Program-made: the position numbers and the translations under genes
Source: Bacteroidales bacterium
GTDB taxonomy: Bacteria; Bacteroidota; Bacteroidia; Bacteroidales; WCHB1-69
Length of the DNA: 64,000 nt
Direction: 5' to 3'
NCBI GenBank assembly: GCA_017649855.1
Contig: JAGCGA010000040.1
Span: 19,292-83,291 of the forward strand
Part shown: positions 11,523 through 21,247 of the stretch, in pieces
Layout of the letters: every line of letters starts with the position of its first letter
Position numbering within the stretch: the stretch's first letter is position 1
The notes under the pieces: generated by a model
Databases searched by the model: none
Seen by the model: only the letters and a program-made list of their open reading frames with translations
Told to the model about the DNA's origin: nothing

Positions 11523-12077
11523 ATGGTAATAGATGAATTAAAACAATCAGAAGCATTACTGGAAGGACATTTTCTGCTCTCTTCCGGACGTCATAGTGAC
11601 CGTTATTGTCAATGTGCTAAACTGTTACAATATCCCGATCGGGCCGAGCGCGTCATCAAAGTCATCGCTGAGCAGGTCAAAGACCTGAACATCGACATGG
11701 TGGTGGGACCGGCTATGGGCGGCATCATCGTAGCCTACGAGCTGGGCCGTCAGCTGGGCAAGCCCGCCATCTTCACCGAGCGGGTGGACAATATCATGAC
11801 CCTGCGTCGTGGCTTTGAGGTGAAACCCGGCCAACGCCTCCTCATCACCGAGGATGTGGTCACCACCGGAAAATCCTCCCTGGAGACCATTGAAGTGCTC
11901 AAGTCCTTCGGCGCCGAAGTGATCGGCATCGCCTGTCTGGTGGACCGCAGCGCCAACGCACTGCCCTACCCCGTCTATAGCGCCACCAAACTGAACATCC
12001 AGAGCTGGGAAGCCGACGAGTGCCCGCTCTGCAAGGAAGGCAAGCCCTACGTCAAGCCCGGCAGCAGAAAATTCTAA
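11523..12077 (+). CDS. pyrE: Orotate phosphoribosyltransferase
   Basis: Joins orotate to PRPP to form OMP in pyrimidine synthesis. The 184-residue protein has the PRPP-binding motif [17 protein letters not shown] near residues 106-122 and the catalytic-loop region around [14 protein letters not shown]. It has its own promoter and lies just upstream of the ATP synthase genes, which have a separate promoter. Confidence 0.94.
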   Translation: MVIDELKQSEALLEGHFLLSSGRHSDRYCQCAKLLQYPDRAERVIKVIAEQVKDLNIDMVVGPAMGGIIVAYELGRQLGKPAIFTERVDNIMTLRRGFEVKPGQRLLITEDVVTTGKSSLETIEVLKSFGAEVIGIACLVDRSANALPYPVYSATKLNIQSWEADECPLCKEGKPYVKPGSRKF

Positions 12078-12106
12078 GTGTTCGAATGACACACGCATTT
12101 TTTTTA

Positions 12107-12115
12107 TATCTTTGC
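12107..12115 (+). promoter_or_regulatory. -7 box (TATCTTTGC) for atpHAG
   Basis: Matches TAnnTTTGC, 20 bases before the atpH start. It implies that atpHAG forms its own transcription unit. Confidence 0.75.
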
Positions 12116-12135
12116 GACCGTTTTAAAAGACGATA

Positions 12136-12693
12136 ATGAAGAATCCTAAAGTAGCAAGCAGATACGCCAAAGCATTGTACGACTATGCTAGCGAAAACCA
12201 CGAGATAGAAGCCGTCCGGGATGAACTCCTTCAAATCATCCAAGTGCTGAAGGAGAACCAGGAACTGCAAATCGTATTGAACAGCCCTGTCATCGTGCCT
12301 TCCAAAAAGCACACTATCTTCACACAGGTTTTTTCAGACATACTCAGCAAGACCTCTTTCAACTTCTTGGATGTCATCATCAAAAAGAAGAGAGAGCCCG
12401 CCATTGCCACCATCTGTGAGGAGTACATCAAGCTGTACAATCAGGCGCACAACATCAAGGTTGCCAAACTGACCACCGCTCAACCGCTTAGCGAAGAGCT
12501 CGTGGACAAGATCAGAGGCATCCTGGAGGAGAAGACTCAAAGCACCATCGAGATCCAACAGGTGGTGGACCCCAACATCATCGGGGGCATCCTCATCAAG
12601 TTCGACGACTACTTCATCGATGCCAGCATCCTCTCTAAGATCAACAAGCTGAGACAGGAGTTCGCACACAACATTTATCAAGTTAACTATTAA
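12136..12693 (+). CDS. atpH: ATP synthase F1 delta subunit
   Basis: The 185-residue OSCP/delta subunit links the F1 head to the peripheral stalk. It begins [16 protein letters not shown] and has the C-terminal family block ending in [16 protein letters not shown]. atpA starts 14 bases downstream. The neighbours atpF and atpE usually found before atpH are absent; pyrE lies there instead, so the ATP synthase genes are split in this genome. Confidence 0.93.
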   Translation: MKNPKVASRYAKALYDYASENHEIEAVRDELLQIIQVLKENQELQIVLNSPVIVPSKKHTIFTQVFSDILSKTSFNFLDVIIKKKREPAIATICEEYIKLYNQAHNIKVAKLTTAQPLSEELVDKIRGILEEKTQSTIEIQQVVDPNIIGGILIKFDDYFIDASILSKINKLRQEFAHNIYQVNY

Positions 12694-12707
12694 TTGCAAA
12701 AACATAT

Positions 12708-14306
12708 ATGGCAGAAATTAAACCATCCGAAGTAACCTCCATACTTCGTCAACAACTACAGAATGTAAATTTGAAGACCGAAATGGAAGAGACCGGCACC
12801 GTCCTCCTGGTGGGTGACGGCATTGCCCGTGTCTATGGCCTGCAGAATGTCCGTTCCGGCGAGCTGGTCACCTTTGAGACCATGTCGGGTGCCGACAACA
12901 TCACGGGTATCGCCTTGAACCTGGAGGAAGACAACGTGGGTGTCGTCTTGTTAGGCGACTCCAAGAGTCTGAATGAGGGCGACATCTGCAAACGTACCGG
13001 CCGTATCGCTTCCATCAAGGTAGGTGAAGGCTTGTTGGGCCGTGTCATCAACACCTTGGGCGAGCCTATCGACGGCAAAGGAGCCATCGAGGGTGAGCTT
13101 TGCGAGATGCCCATCGAGCGCAAGGCCCCTGGCGTCATCTTCCGTCAGCCGGTGAAAGAGCCGTTGCAGACGGGCCTCAAGGCTGTGGACGCCATGATCC
13201 CCATCGGTCGCGGCCAGCGTGAGCTGATCATCGGCGACCGTCAGACGGGTAAGACCGCCATCGCCTTGGACACCATCATCAACCAGAAAGAGTTTTACGA
13301 GCAGGGCAACCCTGTATATTGCATCTACGTAGCTGTTGGCCAAAAGGGCTCTTCCGTGGCCTCCATCGTGAAGACCTTGACCGAGCGTGGCGCCATGCCG
13401 TACACCATCGTGGTCACGGCCACTGCCTCCGACGCTGCTGCTATGCAGTTCTACGCACCCTTCGCAGGTGCCGCCATCGGCGAGTACTTCCGCGACACCG
13501 GCCGCAGCGCCCTCATCATCTACGACGACCTCTCTAAACAGGCCGTCGCCTATCGTGAGGTCTCCCTGCTGCTCCGCCGTCCGCCCGGACGTGAAGCCTA
13601 CCCCGGCGATGTCTTCTACCTGCACTCCCGTCTGCTGGAGAGAGCTGCCAAGATCATCGAGTCCGATGAGATTGCCGCCAAGATGAACGACCTGCCCGCA
13701 AGCCTGAAGGGCAAGGTGAAAGGCGGCGGCTCCCTGACTGCCCTGCCCATCATCGAGACGCAGGCCGGTGACGTGTCCGCCTACATCCCTACCAACGTGA
13801 TCTCCATCACCGATGGTCAGATCTTCTTGGAGACCTCCCTCTTCAACGCCGGTGTGCGCCCCGCTATCAACGTCGGTATCTCCGTGTCCCGCGTCGGTGG
13901 TAACGCCCAGATCAAGTCTATGAAGAAGGTGGCGGGAACCCTGAAACTCGACCAGGCACAATACCGCGAGATGGAGTCCTTCGCCAAGTTCGGCTCCGAC
14001 GTGGACGCAGCCACGCAATATGTGCTCGACAAGGGCGCCCGCAACGTGGAGATCCTGAAACAACCGCAATACACGCCCTACAAGGTGGAAGAACAGATCG
14101 CCATCATCTTCTGCGGCTCCAAAGGCCTGCTTCAGAATGTGCCCATCGCCGACATCCGCAAGTTCGAGATCTCCTTCCTGAACTACATGCACGACCATCA
14201 TGAGGACGTGTTAGGCGTATTGCGCTCCGGCAAGATTGACGATGAAACCATGAAACAACTGGAAAATGCCTGCGCCGAAGTGGTCAAATCATTTGAAGTG
14301 AGATAA
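12708..14306 (+). CDS. atpA: ATP synthase F1 alpha subunit
   Basis: Non-catalytic nucleotide-binding subunit of the F1 hexamer. The 532-residue protein has Walker A GDRQTGKT near residues 172-179, the visible family block [20 protein letters not shown] near 260-280, and the signature [14 protein letters not shown] near 384-397. Lies between atpH and atpG, with a 2-base gap to atpG. Codon bias is strong, which creates long open shadows on the other strand. Confidence 0.97.
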   Translation: MAEIKPSEVTSILRQQLQNVNLKTEMEETGTVLLVGDGIARVYGLQNVRSGELVTFETMSGADNITGIALNLEEDNVGVVLLGDSKSLNEGDICKRTGRIASIKVGEGLLGRVINTLGEPIDGKGAIEGELCEMPIERKAPGVIFRQPVKEPLQTGLKAVDAMIPIGRGQRELIIGDRQTGKTAIALDTIINQKEFYEQGNPVYCIYVAVGQKGSSVASIVKTLTERGAMPYTIVVTATASDAAAMQFYAPFAGAAIGEYFRDTGRSALIIYDDLSKQAVAYREVSLLLRRPPGREAYPGDVFYLHSRLLERAAKIIESDEIAAKMNDLPASLKGKVKGGGSLTALPIIETQAGDVSAYIPTNVISITDGQIFLETSLFNAGVRPAINVGISVSRVGGNAQIKSMKKVAGTLKLDQAQYREMESFAKFGSDVDAATQYVLDKGARNVEILKQPQYTPYKVEEQIAIIFCGSKGLLQNVPIADIRKFEISFLNYMHDHHEDVLGVLRSGKIDDETMKQLENACAEVVKSFEVR

Positions 14307-14308
14307 TT

Positions 14309-15187
14309 ATGGGAAACCTCAAAGAAATACGAACCCGCATCAGCTCCATTGAGTCCACGCAGAAGATCACCAGCTCTATGAAACTGGTCTCTGCTGCCAA
14401 GTTGAGACGTGCCCAGAGCTCCATCCAGTATCTGCGCCCCTACTCTGAAAAACTCAATGAGATCCTGGGAGATCTTTCCACCGCTTCCGCCTCTTTGGAG
14501 AACATGCCGCTCTTTGAGCAGCGCTCCCCGGAGAAGGTCGTCTTGGTGGTCATCACCTCCAACAAAGGACTTTGCGGCGCCTTCAACGCCAACATCGTGA
14601 AGGCTGTCAACCACCTCGTAGAGTCACAATACACCGAACAGTTCAAAGCCGGCAACCTGCAACTGATCTGTTTGGGCAAGAAGGGACGTGAACAGCTGTC
14701 CCGCCTCTACCCTGTCATGCAGAGCAACGAAGCCCTCATCGACAACCCCGACTTCACGGAGGTGTCGGCTATCTGCGACCAGCTGACACAGCAATTCCTG
14801 AAGGGTGAAATCGACAAGGTGGACATCGTCTACAACCAGTTCCTGAATGCTGCCACGCAACGGGTTACGGTAGAACCGTTCCTGCCCATCACCAATATAG
14901 CCAGCGAGCAGGAGACCGCCTCCAGCAACGACTACATCATCGAACCGTCGCCGCAAGAGGTGCTGGAAGAACTGATCCCGAAGATCATGCGCACACAGCT
15001 GTACAAGACCCTGTGCGACTCCATCGCCTCCGAGCACGGCGCCCGCATGATCTCCATGACCAAAGCCACCGACAACGCCACGGAGATCTTACGCGACCTG
15101 AAGTTGAAGTACAACAACGCCCGCCAGTCCTCCATCACCAACGAACTGATCGAAATCGTCAGCGGTGCAGAAGCTCTGAAAGGCTAA
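14309..15187 (+). CDS. atpG: ATP synthase F1 gamma subunit
   Basis: Central rotor shaft of F1. The 292-residue protein shows the N-terminal coiled-coil (EIRTRISSIESTQKITSSMK) and the C-terminal partner helix (TKATDNATEILRDLKLKYN, then ITNELIEIVSGAEAL). A hairpin terminator follows after about 20 bases, so the unit ends here without atpD or atpC. Confidence 0.95.
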   Translation: MGNLKEIRTRISSIESTQKITSSMKLVSAAKLRRAQSSIQYLRPYSEKLNEILGDLSTASASLENMPLFEQRSPEKVVLVVITSNKGLCGAFNANIVKAVNHLVESQYTEQFKAGNLQLICLGKKGREQLSRLYPVMQSNEALIDNPDFTEVSAICDQLTQQFLKGEIDKVDIVYNQFLNAATQRVTVEPFLPITNIASEQETASSNDYIIEPSPQEVLEELIPKIMRTQLYKTLCDSIASEHGARMISMTKATDNATEILRDLKLKYNNARQSSITNELIEIVSGAEALKG

Positions 15188-15209
15188 ATCGGTTGATTGT
15201 CAAACCATT

Positions 15210-15241
15210 AAAGGCCCCCTCTCGGAGGCCTTTATTATTTT
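15210..15241 (+). terminator. Rho-independent terminator after atpG
   Basis: AAAGGCC pairs with GGCCTTT around a C-rich loop, followed by a T-rich tract, 23 bases after the atpG stop. Confidence 0.8.
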
Positions 15242-15251
15242 ACACACTTTC

Positions 15252-15407
15252 ATCATCAACTCTTTGTGCCCTTCGTGCCCTTCGTGGTTATTCTATCTTT
15301 GTGTCCTTTGTGCCTTTGTGGTTATTCTATCTTTGTGCCCTTCGTGCCTTTGTGGTTATCCTATCTTTGTGTCCTTTGTGCCTTTGTGGTTTTCTGTCTT
15401 CGTGGTT
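15252..15407. repeat. 34-bp tandem repeat, about four units
   Basis: The word GGTTATTCTATCTTTGTG recurs with exact 34-bp steps: GGTT at 15286, 15320, 15354 and 15388. Units carry CTTTGTGCCTTTGTGG or CTTCGTGCCTTTGTGG words. Three units contain TATCTTTG, which resembles the -7 box on the plus strand, but no plus-strand gene follows. The open frames through it come from the repeat and are not considered genes. Confidence 0.8.
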
Positions 15408-16172
15408 TCAGTACTCCACCACCTCCGAATCCCCAAAAATCTCCACCAGTCCGCCTCCATCGGCAGAGACCCACGTGGTGACGCTGACATTCACATAGAT
15501 CCTTCCCAGACCATTCAGCTTGACGTTGGCCCGTTCCGCCTGCAGGTCTGTGGCATTGATGTCGCCTGCACCTGTATTGTTGACACGCAAGTTCGACGTC
15601 CAGCCCGTGACTTCCATATATCCCTCCCCCTCGCTCTCAATCTCCACACTGCCGGCTTCACAATCGACATGAACGGTTCCGGACGAACGGTTCCGGATTC
15701 TCACCTTGGCAGAGGCATACATATCCTCGTATGGTTCGAAAAAGAGGAACAGACTCCCCTCTCCCGCATTGTCGGCATAGAAAGTGGATCCCGACAAGGC
15801 CCCCAAATCCATCACCCCTGGACCATCGTTACATGCCTCCACCAGGAAAGGGGCATAGACCACAATCCTGTACTTGTCTGAAGCATGCATGGTGACCGTC
15901 CCTTTCAGATATATTTTCAGCACACCCTTCTCCACTTCAGTCGCCACCTGCGGAATCAAAGACTCCTCCATCTCCACAACCACTCTGTACTGCTGTCCCT
16001 GCACATATCGGATGTCGAGAAACGAACGATTGTAGATGGAGTTAAACGCTGGCACAGTCCGTCTCTCCGTAACCTGCCGGGCATTCGCCATGCCTAAACA
16101 GAGAAAGAGCAACCCCAACAGCCAAAAGTTCTTGCGATTCCGCTTACAATATATGTATATAGCTTTCATCAT
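15408..16172 (-). CDS. GIN-domain (DUF2807) secreted protein
   Basis: A 254-residue protein with a hydrophobic export segment (WLLGLLFLCLGMANA) and a beta-helical GIN/DUF2807 'head' domain: RTVPAFNSIYNRSFLDIRY, then repeating short strands rich in G, N and V to the end (VSADGGGLVEIFGD). Such domains are common in Bacteroidota cell-surface proteins, predicted as adhesin-like; exact role unknown. ATG 16172 is chosen because the -7 box at 16195-16203 lies just upstream and the longer frame would need a TTG start. Confidence 0.8.
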   Translation of the reverse strand: MMKAIYIYCKRNRKNFWLLGLLFLCLGMANARQVTERRTVPAFNSIYNRSFLDIRYVQGQQYRVVVEMEESLIPQVATEVEKGVLKIYLKGTVTMHASDKYRIVVYAPFLVEACNDGPGVMDLGALSGSTFYADNAGEGSLFLFFEPYEDMYASAKVRIRNRSSGTVHVDCEAGSVEIESEGEGYMEVTGWTSNLRVNNTGAGDINATDLQAERANVKLNGLGRIYVNVSVTTWVSADGGGLVEIFGDSEVVEY

Positions 16173-16194
16173 GAATCCCAGCAAATAATGGAGA

Positions 16195-16203
16195 GCAAAG
16201 ATA
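16195..16203 (-). promoter_or_regulatory. -7 box (TATCTTTGC) for the GIN-domain gene
   Basis: Matches TAnnTTTGC on the minus strand, 22 bases before the start. The interval to the GH3 promoter (about 16235-16280) holds TAGCTAATGGC-like word repeats. Confidence 0.7.
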
Positions 16204-16325
16204 TACTTTTTTTGAAATCAAGATGAAAGGGAGCAGATAATGGCTAATGGCCAATAGCTAATGGCTAATAGCTAACTGCCAGAACCTCTTTCTTAAAAAA
16301 TGTGAATAACTACGCCAAAAAAATG

Positions 16326-16334
16326 TATATTTGC
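16326..16334 (+). promoter_or_regulatory. -7 box (TATATTTGC) for the GH3-type gene
   Basis: Matches TAnnTTTGC, 35 bases before ATG 16370, which fixes that start over an earlier in-frame codon at 16331 inside the promoter. Confidence 0.75.
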
Positions 16335-16369
16335 CGCTTCATTTCAGTACTAACCAAATATTATCGAAA

Positions 16370-18064
16370 ATGGAATTGAAAAGAATGTTGGTTGCCAACG
16401 CGCTGTTGGGCATGGCAGGCGGAATCCAATACCGCAGTTTGAAGAAAGCCACCAAGAATCCCAGGCTTTCCAGTGAACAGACATTAAGAAACATTTTGAT
16501 GTATGCCAAAGACACGGTCTATGGCAAAGAGCATGACTTCGACTATATCTTACAAGCTCCGAATGACACGGAATTATACAAGCGCTATCAGGAAAAAGTC
16601 AAGGTAAACGATTACGAGGATCTGCGTCCCTACGTGGAGCGTCACAAACATGGTGAGGCTAACATTCTGTTCCCGGGCAAGCCGATCCTTTATGCCACCA
16701 CCTCCGGCACGACCTCTGAGCCGAAGTGGATACCCATCACGCAGGAGTATCTGAGCAACATCTACGGCAAGATGACCAAGGTATGGCTCTACAACTTCAT
16801 CCAGAACAAGCACAAAGTCTTCAGCGGCAAGATCCTGTCCATCGTAGGAAAGGTTATCGAAGGCTATGCGCCCGACGGCACCGTCTTCGGTTCCGTGTCC
16901 GGCGTCACCCAACGCGACTGTCCCAACTTTGTGAAGGTGCTCTACTCCAACCCGCAGTGTGTTTACAGCATCGCCGACTACAATGCCCGCTACTATGTGC
17001 TCATGCGTATGGGCATCGAGCAGGACATCACGCTCATCGTGACTGCCAACCCTTCCACCATTGTGGAGTTGCAGAACAACGTTAACAAGTTTTATGACGA
17101 GTATGTGAACGACATCGAGCACGGAACTCTGAAGGCCGACTTGAACATCGATCCGGAGATCCGTGCGGAGATAGAGGCTTGTCTGAAGCCCAACCCGGAG
17201 CGTGCAGCCGAATTGCGCGCCATGAAGGCGAAGTATGGGAAAGTACTCCCCAAGCACTACTGGCCTAACCTTCAGATTCTCAACACCTGGAAATGCGGCA
17301 ACACGAAAGTCTATCTCGACAAGTTCAAAGATTCTTACCCCGAGACCATGCTGCATCAGGAGTTTGGCTATTTTGCCTCTGAATGCCGTTTCGGATTAGT
17401 AATGGACGACACCAACAACACCGTGCTCTTCCCCCATTTCCACTACTACGAGTTCATCGACGAAGCCGACCTCGACAACCCGAACCCCACCTACCTGCAA
17501 CTGCACGAACTCCAAGAAGGCAAGCGCTATTGCCCGTTTGTGACCACCTTCGCCGGCCTCTATCGTTATAACATGAACGACCTGTTAGAGGTAGGCCCCA
17601 ACTTCCAGAACACCCCGACCGTGCATCTCATCCAAAAAGTGAACGGCATTGTCACCATCACTGGTGAGAAGTTACACGAGCGGCAGTTCATCGAGGCCGT
17701 ACACGAGGCTGAGAAAGAGACTGGACTGAAAACCCGCTTCTTCATTGGCTTTGCCGACCTGAACATCCTCGGATATCAATTCTACTATGAATTCGAGGAT
17801 CAGAGTATCACCCAGGAGCAGGCAGAGAAGTTCACCGAGAAGGTGGATGAGATCCTGATGCGTATCAACGTGGAGTACAAGACCAAGCGCGACTCCCTGC
17901 GTTTGAAGATGCCGTTGACGCACCGCATGATCCCTGAATCCTTCGAGACCTTCAAGGCACAATGCATCGCCGAGGGCGCCCGCGACGGCCAGTTCAAACT
18001 CCAGCTGCTCATGCAAGATGAGAAACGCCACGAGAAATTCAAGAAGTTAGTGCTAGAGAATTAG
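16370..18064 (+). CDS. GH3 auxin-responsive-promoter-family adenylate-forming enzyme
   Basis: The 564-residue protein belongs to the ANL adenylating superfamily, GH3 branch. Visible family features are the nucleotide motif YATTSGTTSEPKWIPIT near residues 103-119, the long helical insert, and KVNGIVTITGEKLHE near 424-438. Plant GH3 enzymes join acids to amino acids through acyl-adenylates; the bacterial homologues are widespread in Bacteroidota and uncharacterised. Note that GH3 here is not glycoside hydrolase family 3. It ends before a strong bidirectional terminator facing the lysine aminomutase operon. Confidence 0.85.
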   Translation: MELKRMLVANALLGMAGGIQYRSLKKATKNPRLSSEQTLRNILMYAKDTVYGKEHDFDYILQAPNDTELYKRYQEKVKVNDYEDLRPYVERHKHGEANILFPGKPILYATTSGTTSEPKWIPITQEYLSNIYGKMTKVWLYNFIQNKHKVFSGKILSIVGKVIEGYAPDGTVFGSVSGVTQRDCPNFVKVLYSNPQCVYSIADYNARYYVLMRMGIEQDITLIVTANPSTIVELQNNVNKFYDEYVNDIEHGTLKADLNIDPEIRAEIEACLKPNPERAAELRAMKAKYGKVLPKHYWPNLQILNTWKCGNTKVYLDKFKDSYPETMLHQEFGYFASECRFGLVMDDTNNTVLFPHFHYYEFIDEADLDNPNPTYLQLHELQEGKRYCPFVTTFAGLYRYNMNDLLEVGPNFQNTPTVHLIQKVNGIVTITGEKLHERQFIEAVHEAEKETGLKTRFFIGFADLNILGYQFYYEFEDQSITQEQAEKFTEKVDEILMRINVEYKTKRDSLRLKMPLTHRMIPESFETFKAQCIAEGARDGQFKLQLLMQDEKRHEKFKKLVLEN

Positions 18065-18116
18065 CCGTTAGCCTTTGGCTATTGGCTTTTAGCTAATAAC
18101 CGACAACGGACAAACC

Positions 18117-18156
18117 AAAAGAGGGACCGCGCCATAGCACGATCCCTCTTTTTTTA
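18117..18156. terminator. Bidirectional terminator
   Basis: AAAAGAGGGA pairs with TCCCTCTTTT and is flanked by A-runs and T-runs, so it can end both the GH3-type transcript and the convergent kamE operon. The preceding stretch 18065-18105 contains TTAGC/GGCTATTGGC word repeats. Confidence 0.85.
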
Positions 18157-18177
18157 GGATGCAATTAAAACCCACGA

Positions 18178-18972
18178 CTACTTGTTGCCGTGCATTCTTC
18201 TGTCCATCTCCTGGGCAATGTAGGAGGCCACGTCGTCAGCGTAGGTGTTGGTTCCGAAGCCGGCGTCAAAGCCTAATTCCTTGGCCAGTTCGTGCGTGAT
18301 GCGCGGGCCTCCGCAAATCACAATGAGCTTGTCGCGCAAGCCTTCTGCCTCCAACATCTCGATGAGCTCCGTCATGTTCTTGATGTGGACATCCTTCTGG
18401 GTCACCGTTTGGGACACCAGCAGAGCGTCCGCATGCATCTCTACCGCCTTGGCAATAAACTCCTCATTCGGCACTTGGCTACCCATGTTCAAGGCATCGA
18501 ACATCTCGTAACGCTCAATGCCATAGTGACCGGCGTAGCCCTTCATATTCATAATAGCATCGATACCGACCGTGTGCGCGTCCGTACCTGTGCTGGCACC
18601 CACCACGACAATCTTGCGACCGATGTGCTCCCGGATAAAGTCGTCTGTCTCGTCCATGGACCATACAGTGGACTCTACCTTCGGCACATAGATGGTCGAA
18701 TAGTCTACGGTATGAACCGTGGAGCCATAACAGTTAAAGAAGGTAAAACCTTCGGTCAGCTCTTTGCTAAAGACGACCAGCGGGTTTTCAAAACCCATCT
18801 TCTTCATCAATTGTTTGGCAGCCTCTATGGCCTCATCACCAGCAGGAACCGGCAATGTGAAACTTATCTGAGTCTTACCATCATTCATCGTGTCACCATA
18901 CGGCTTCACTTTGGTAAGGTCTAATGTCTGATCAAAATCCTTTTGATCCATTGAATATAATCCACCACTCAT
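18178..18972 (-). CDS. kamE: D-lysine (beta-lysine) 5,6-aminomutase, beta subunit
   Basis: Adenosylcobalamin- and PLP-dependent enzyme moving the 6-amino group to C5 in lysine fermentation. The 264-residue protein has the B12-binding motif DAHTVG at residues 131-136, with His133 in the position of the axial cobalt ligand. Lys144, in MNMKG, matches the PLP-binding lysine known for the clostridial beta subunit. The Rossmann-like cobalamin domain fills the C-terminal half (LIVICGGPRITHELAKELG). It is the last gene of a minus-strand unit with kamD and a small unknown protein; 108 bases separate it from the latter. Confidence 0.95.
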   Translation of the reverse strand: MSGGLYSMDQKDFDQTLDLTKVKPYGDTMNDGKTQISFTLPVPAGDEAIEAAKQLMKKMGFENPLVVFSKELTEGFTFFNCYGSTVHTVDYSTIYVPKVESTVWSMDETDDFIREHIGRKIVVVGASTGTDAHTVGIDAIMNMKGYAGHYGIERYEMFDALNMGSQVPNEEFIAKAVEMHADALLVSQTVTQKDVHIKNMTELIEMLEAEGLRDKLIVICGGPRITHELAKELGFDAGFGTNTYADDVASYIAQEMDRRMHGNK

Positions 18973-19080
18973 TTTATTGTTGTTTTAGTGTTTAATCGTT
19001 TATTTGTTGAATTGATTTATTTCACCTGTTTGCTTCAGCAGTGCAGTTGTTAATGGAAACTCTCTTACTGTCAACCCACA

Positions 19081-19629
19081 TCAGCTCTTCGCACCGACGA
19101 AGTAGTCCTCCTTATTCTCGAACAAGACATTGAAGGAGGTCATACTGCCGTAGATGCGGGAGATGTACTGTTGCAGGTTCACTTTTTCCTCATCAGTCAG
19201 ATGGTCGTTGCTGTTGATGTTCTGTTCGAGCACCCTCAGACGGTCGCGCATCATCACAATCTTGTGGAAGAAGGTCTCTATCGGGATCTCTTTGGCTTGG
19301 AGATCCTTGTTGGCGGGTTGGAGCAGCATAACTCCGCCCTGCCATTTGCGACCCAAGTCCACCTTGTGTTCGATGGCATTGTACTTGTTCAGCACAAAGG
19401 TCATCATACGCTCCACGTCTTTGACGCTGAGAGCAGGCTTCTGGTCATCGGGCAACTCACCGGGAGAGATCACTTCGAGTGAGACGGAGGTCTTGGCAAA
19501 TTCAATCTCGCCACCGCGCACAAAAATGATCTTGTAGGTCAGCGCGTTGTTCTGACTGATGATGCCCTCGCCATATTTCTCGTGGCTCACCCTTGTTCCT
19601 ACCGGAAGATTATCAACATCGTATTCCAT
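19081..19629 (-). CDS. Unknown protein between kamD and kamE, with Tudor-like N-terminus
   Basis: A 182-residue soluble protein, no signal peptide. Residues 5-40 (LPVGTRVSHEKYGEGIIS...) resemble the small SH3/Tudor-like module seen in CarD and UvrD C-termini. The rest is mostly helical with charged heptads (RDRLRVLEQNINSNDHLTDE), perhaps a coiled coil. Its place inside the aminomutase operon suggests a link to that enzyme, such as regulation or chaperoning; I recall a similar gene between these subunits in Porphyromonas but could not check. No known function. Confidence 0.7.
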   Translation of the reverse strand: MEYDVDNLPVGTRVSHEKYGEGIISQNNALTYKIIFVRGGEIEFAKTSVSLEVISPGELPDDQKPALSVKDVERMMTFVLNKYNAIEHKVDLGRKWQGGVMLLQPANKDLQAKEIPIETFFHKIVMMRDRLRVLEQNINSNDHLTDEEKVNLQQYISRIYGSMTSFNVLFENKEDYFVGAKS

Positions 19630-19677
19630 AATTCTTTAACTGATAATTGAAAACTTCTAACTGCTAACTATCTGTGA

Positions 19678-21234
19678 CTACCAGCGTTCCTTCATCATCT
19701 TGATGAACGGGTTAAAGTAGTACTCGCCTTTGGTGACGACACCGCCGAGGCCCTTGCCACCATTCATCGGACGTTTCACATCGCCGAAGATACCCTTCTC
19801 CAGCGCAGTGAACATGCCTTCCTTCTCAATCTGCTTGAGCAGGTCGATGGTGTTGTTCAAGACCGTCTTGGCGCGCTCACGGCAGATGCCGCCCTCGCGG
19901 AACTCCATCTCTTCGCCAATGCTGCGCATGTCATTGAAGATGTAGCGGGCATTCTCAATAGAGAGATAACGGTCGCTCATGAAAGGCGTGTGGATAGCCT
20001 CCGTCGGCATACCCAGCAGTTGGATACCCTGGTGCGTCCAGATGCCGATCATATTAAAGAGGGCATCCTGAATGTGGCCGCGGAAGATGTTGCCGGTCAT
20101 GAATTTGGTCGGCGGCATGTATTTCAGCGTAGCCTTCGGGAAGATCTCGCGGGTCATCTGGGCCTGTGCCAGCTCCAGCAGGAAGCCGTTCTCCAGCATC
20201 GGGTCCATCTCGAAGGCGTGGCCGAGGCCCATCTGCTCCTCCGGGAGGGCGGCCATCAAGGCCAGCTGCTCGTTGATGAGGTCGGAAGCGAGCACTGTAT
20301 GGGCAGCTTCGACTGCATCGGCAGTGGTCAAGTAGTTGTCCTCACCCGTGTTGATGATGACGCCGGCATAGCCGTTGATGATACGGGAGAAATACTGGTC
20401 GATGAGGGTACGCTGCGGGTTGATGTCGCGGAAGAGGATACCGTACAGAGCATCATTCAGCATCACATCGAGACGCTCCAAGGCGCCCATGGCAGCGATC
20501 TCCGGCATACAGAGACCGGAGCAGTAGTTGCAGAGACGGATGTAACGGCCGACCTCTTCGCCCACCTCATCGAGGGCCTTACGCATGATGCGGAAGTTCT
20601 CCTGAGTGGCAAAAGTACCACCGAACCCTTCGGTCGTGGCACCGTATGGCACATAGTCGAGCAGACTCTGGCCGGTAGTACGGATCACCGCGATGACATC
20701 TGCGCCCTGGCGGGCACCTGCCTGCGCTTGGACCACATCCTCATAGATGTTGCCCGTAGCCACGATGATGTAGAGATACGGCTTCGGACCTTCGCCAATG
20801 GTGGAAAGATACTCGTTACGCTTGGCCACATTGCCCTTGATGCGGGTCAGACAAGCCTCAATGACTGGCTGTACAGCCTTCTGGATGTCCGTCAGCGGAT
20901 GCATGGGCAGCGTTGTAATGTCCAACTGACCACCGGCCACCGCCTCGGCAATCTCTTGCGGCGACTTGCCCGTCTCCAAGATGGCATTACCCAGATAGTA
21001 GAGCACACCTTGGTTCAGCACACCCTTGTCAAGCAAAGAGTCCACCACCCTATTCGGCAGCGGCACCTCGTTTTCATCAATGCCATCAATGCCCATCAGG
21101 CGGCAGAGGGTACGCTCCACCGTGACGGTCGTATAGCCATCCACAAACTGCTGGATCTGCTCCGCAATGTTTTTGGCCAACCGTTTGGCATCATCGACTT
21201 GATCAAAATTTAATCCTAATTTACTCTTTCTCAT
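19678..21234 (-). CDS. kamD: D-lysine (beta-lysine) 5,6-aminomutase, alpha subunit
   Basis: Large TIM-barrel subunit of the B12/PLP aminomutase, paired with kamE. The 518-residue protein starts at MRKSKLGLNFDQVDDAK; the longer frame to 21333 overlaps the upstream glycosyltransferase gene and is rejected. Conserved stretches include YLYIIVATGNIYEDVVQAQA, DVIAVIRTTGQSLLDYVPYG and YCSGLCMPEIAAMGALERLD. It lies 13 bases after the glycosyltransferase gene, so both probably share the promoter at 22020-22028. No kamA (lysine 2,3-aminomutase) or later pathway genes are in the window. Confidence 0.95.
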   Translation of the reverse strand: MRKSKLGLNFDQVDDAKRLAKNIAEQIQQFVDGYTTVTVERTLCRLMGIDGIDENEVPLPNRVVDSLLDKGVLNQGVLYYLGNAILETGKSPQEIAEAVAGGQLDITTLPMHPLTDIQKAVQPVIEACLTRIKGNVAKRNEYLSTIGEGPKPYLYIIVATGNIYEDVVQAQAGARQGADVIAVIRTTGQSLLDYVPYGATTEGFGGTFATQENFRIMRKALDEVGEEVGRYIRLCNYCSGLCMPEIAAMGALERLDVMLNDALYGILFRDINPQRTLIDQYFSRIINGYAGVIINTGEDNYLTTADAVEAAHTVLASDLINEQLALMAALPEEQMGLGHAFEMDPMLENGFLLELAQAQMTREIFPKATLKYMPPTKFMTGNIFRGHIQDALFNMIGIWTHQGIQLLGMPTEAIHTPFMSDRYLSIENARYIFNDMRSIGEEMEFREGGICRERAKTVLNNTIDLLKQIEKEGMFTALEKGIFGDVKRPMNGGKGLGGVVTKGEYYFNPFIKMMKERW

Positions 21235-21247
21235 AAACTTATGTTTT

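Noticed and set aside
12951..14201. 416-codon frame opposite atpA
   Set aside because: Shadow of atpA with no promoter and no recognised motif.
15264..15881. Open frames through the 34-bp repeat and the GIN gene's opposite strand
   Set aside because: Produced by the repeat words (LCAFVV-like) and antisense reading of the GIN gene.
19990..21213. 407-codon frame opposite kamD
   Set aside because: Shadow of kamD; H/D/V-rich composition typical of antisense reading.
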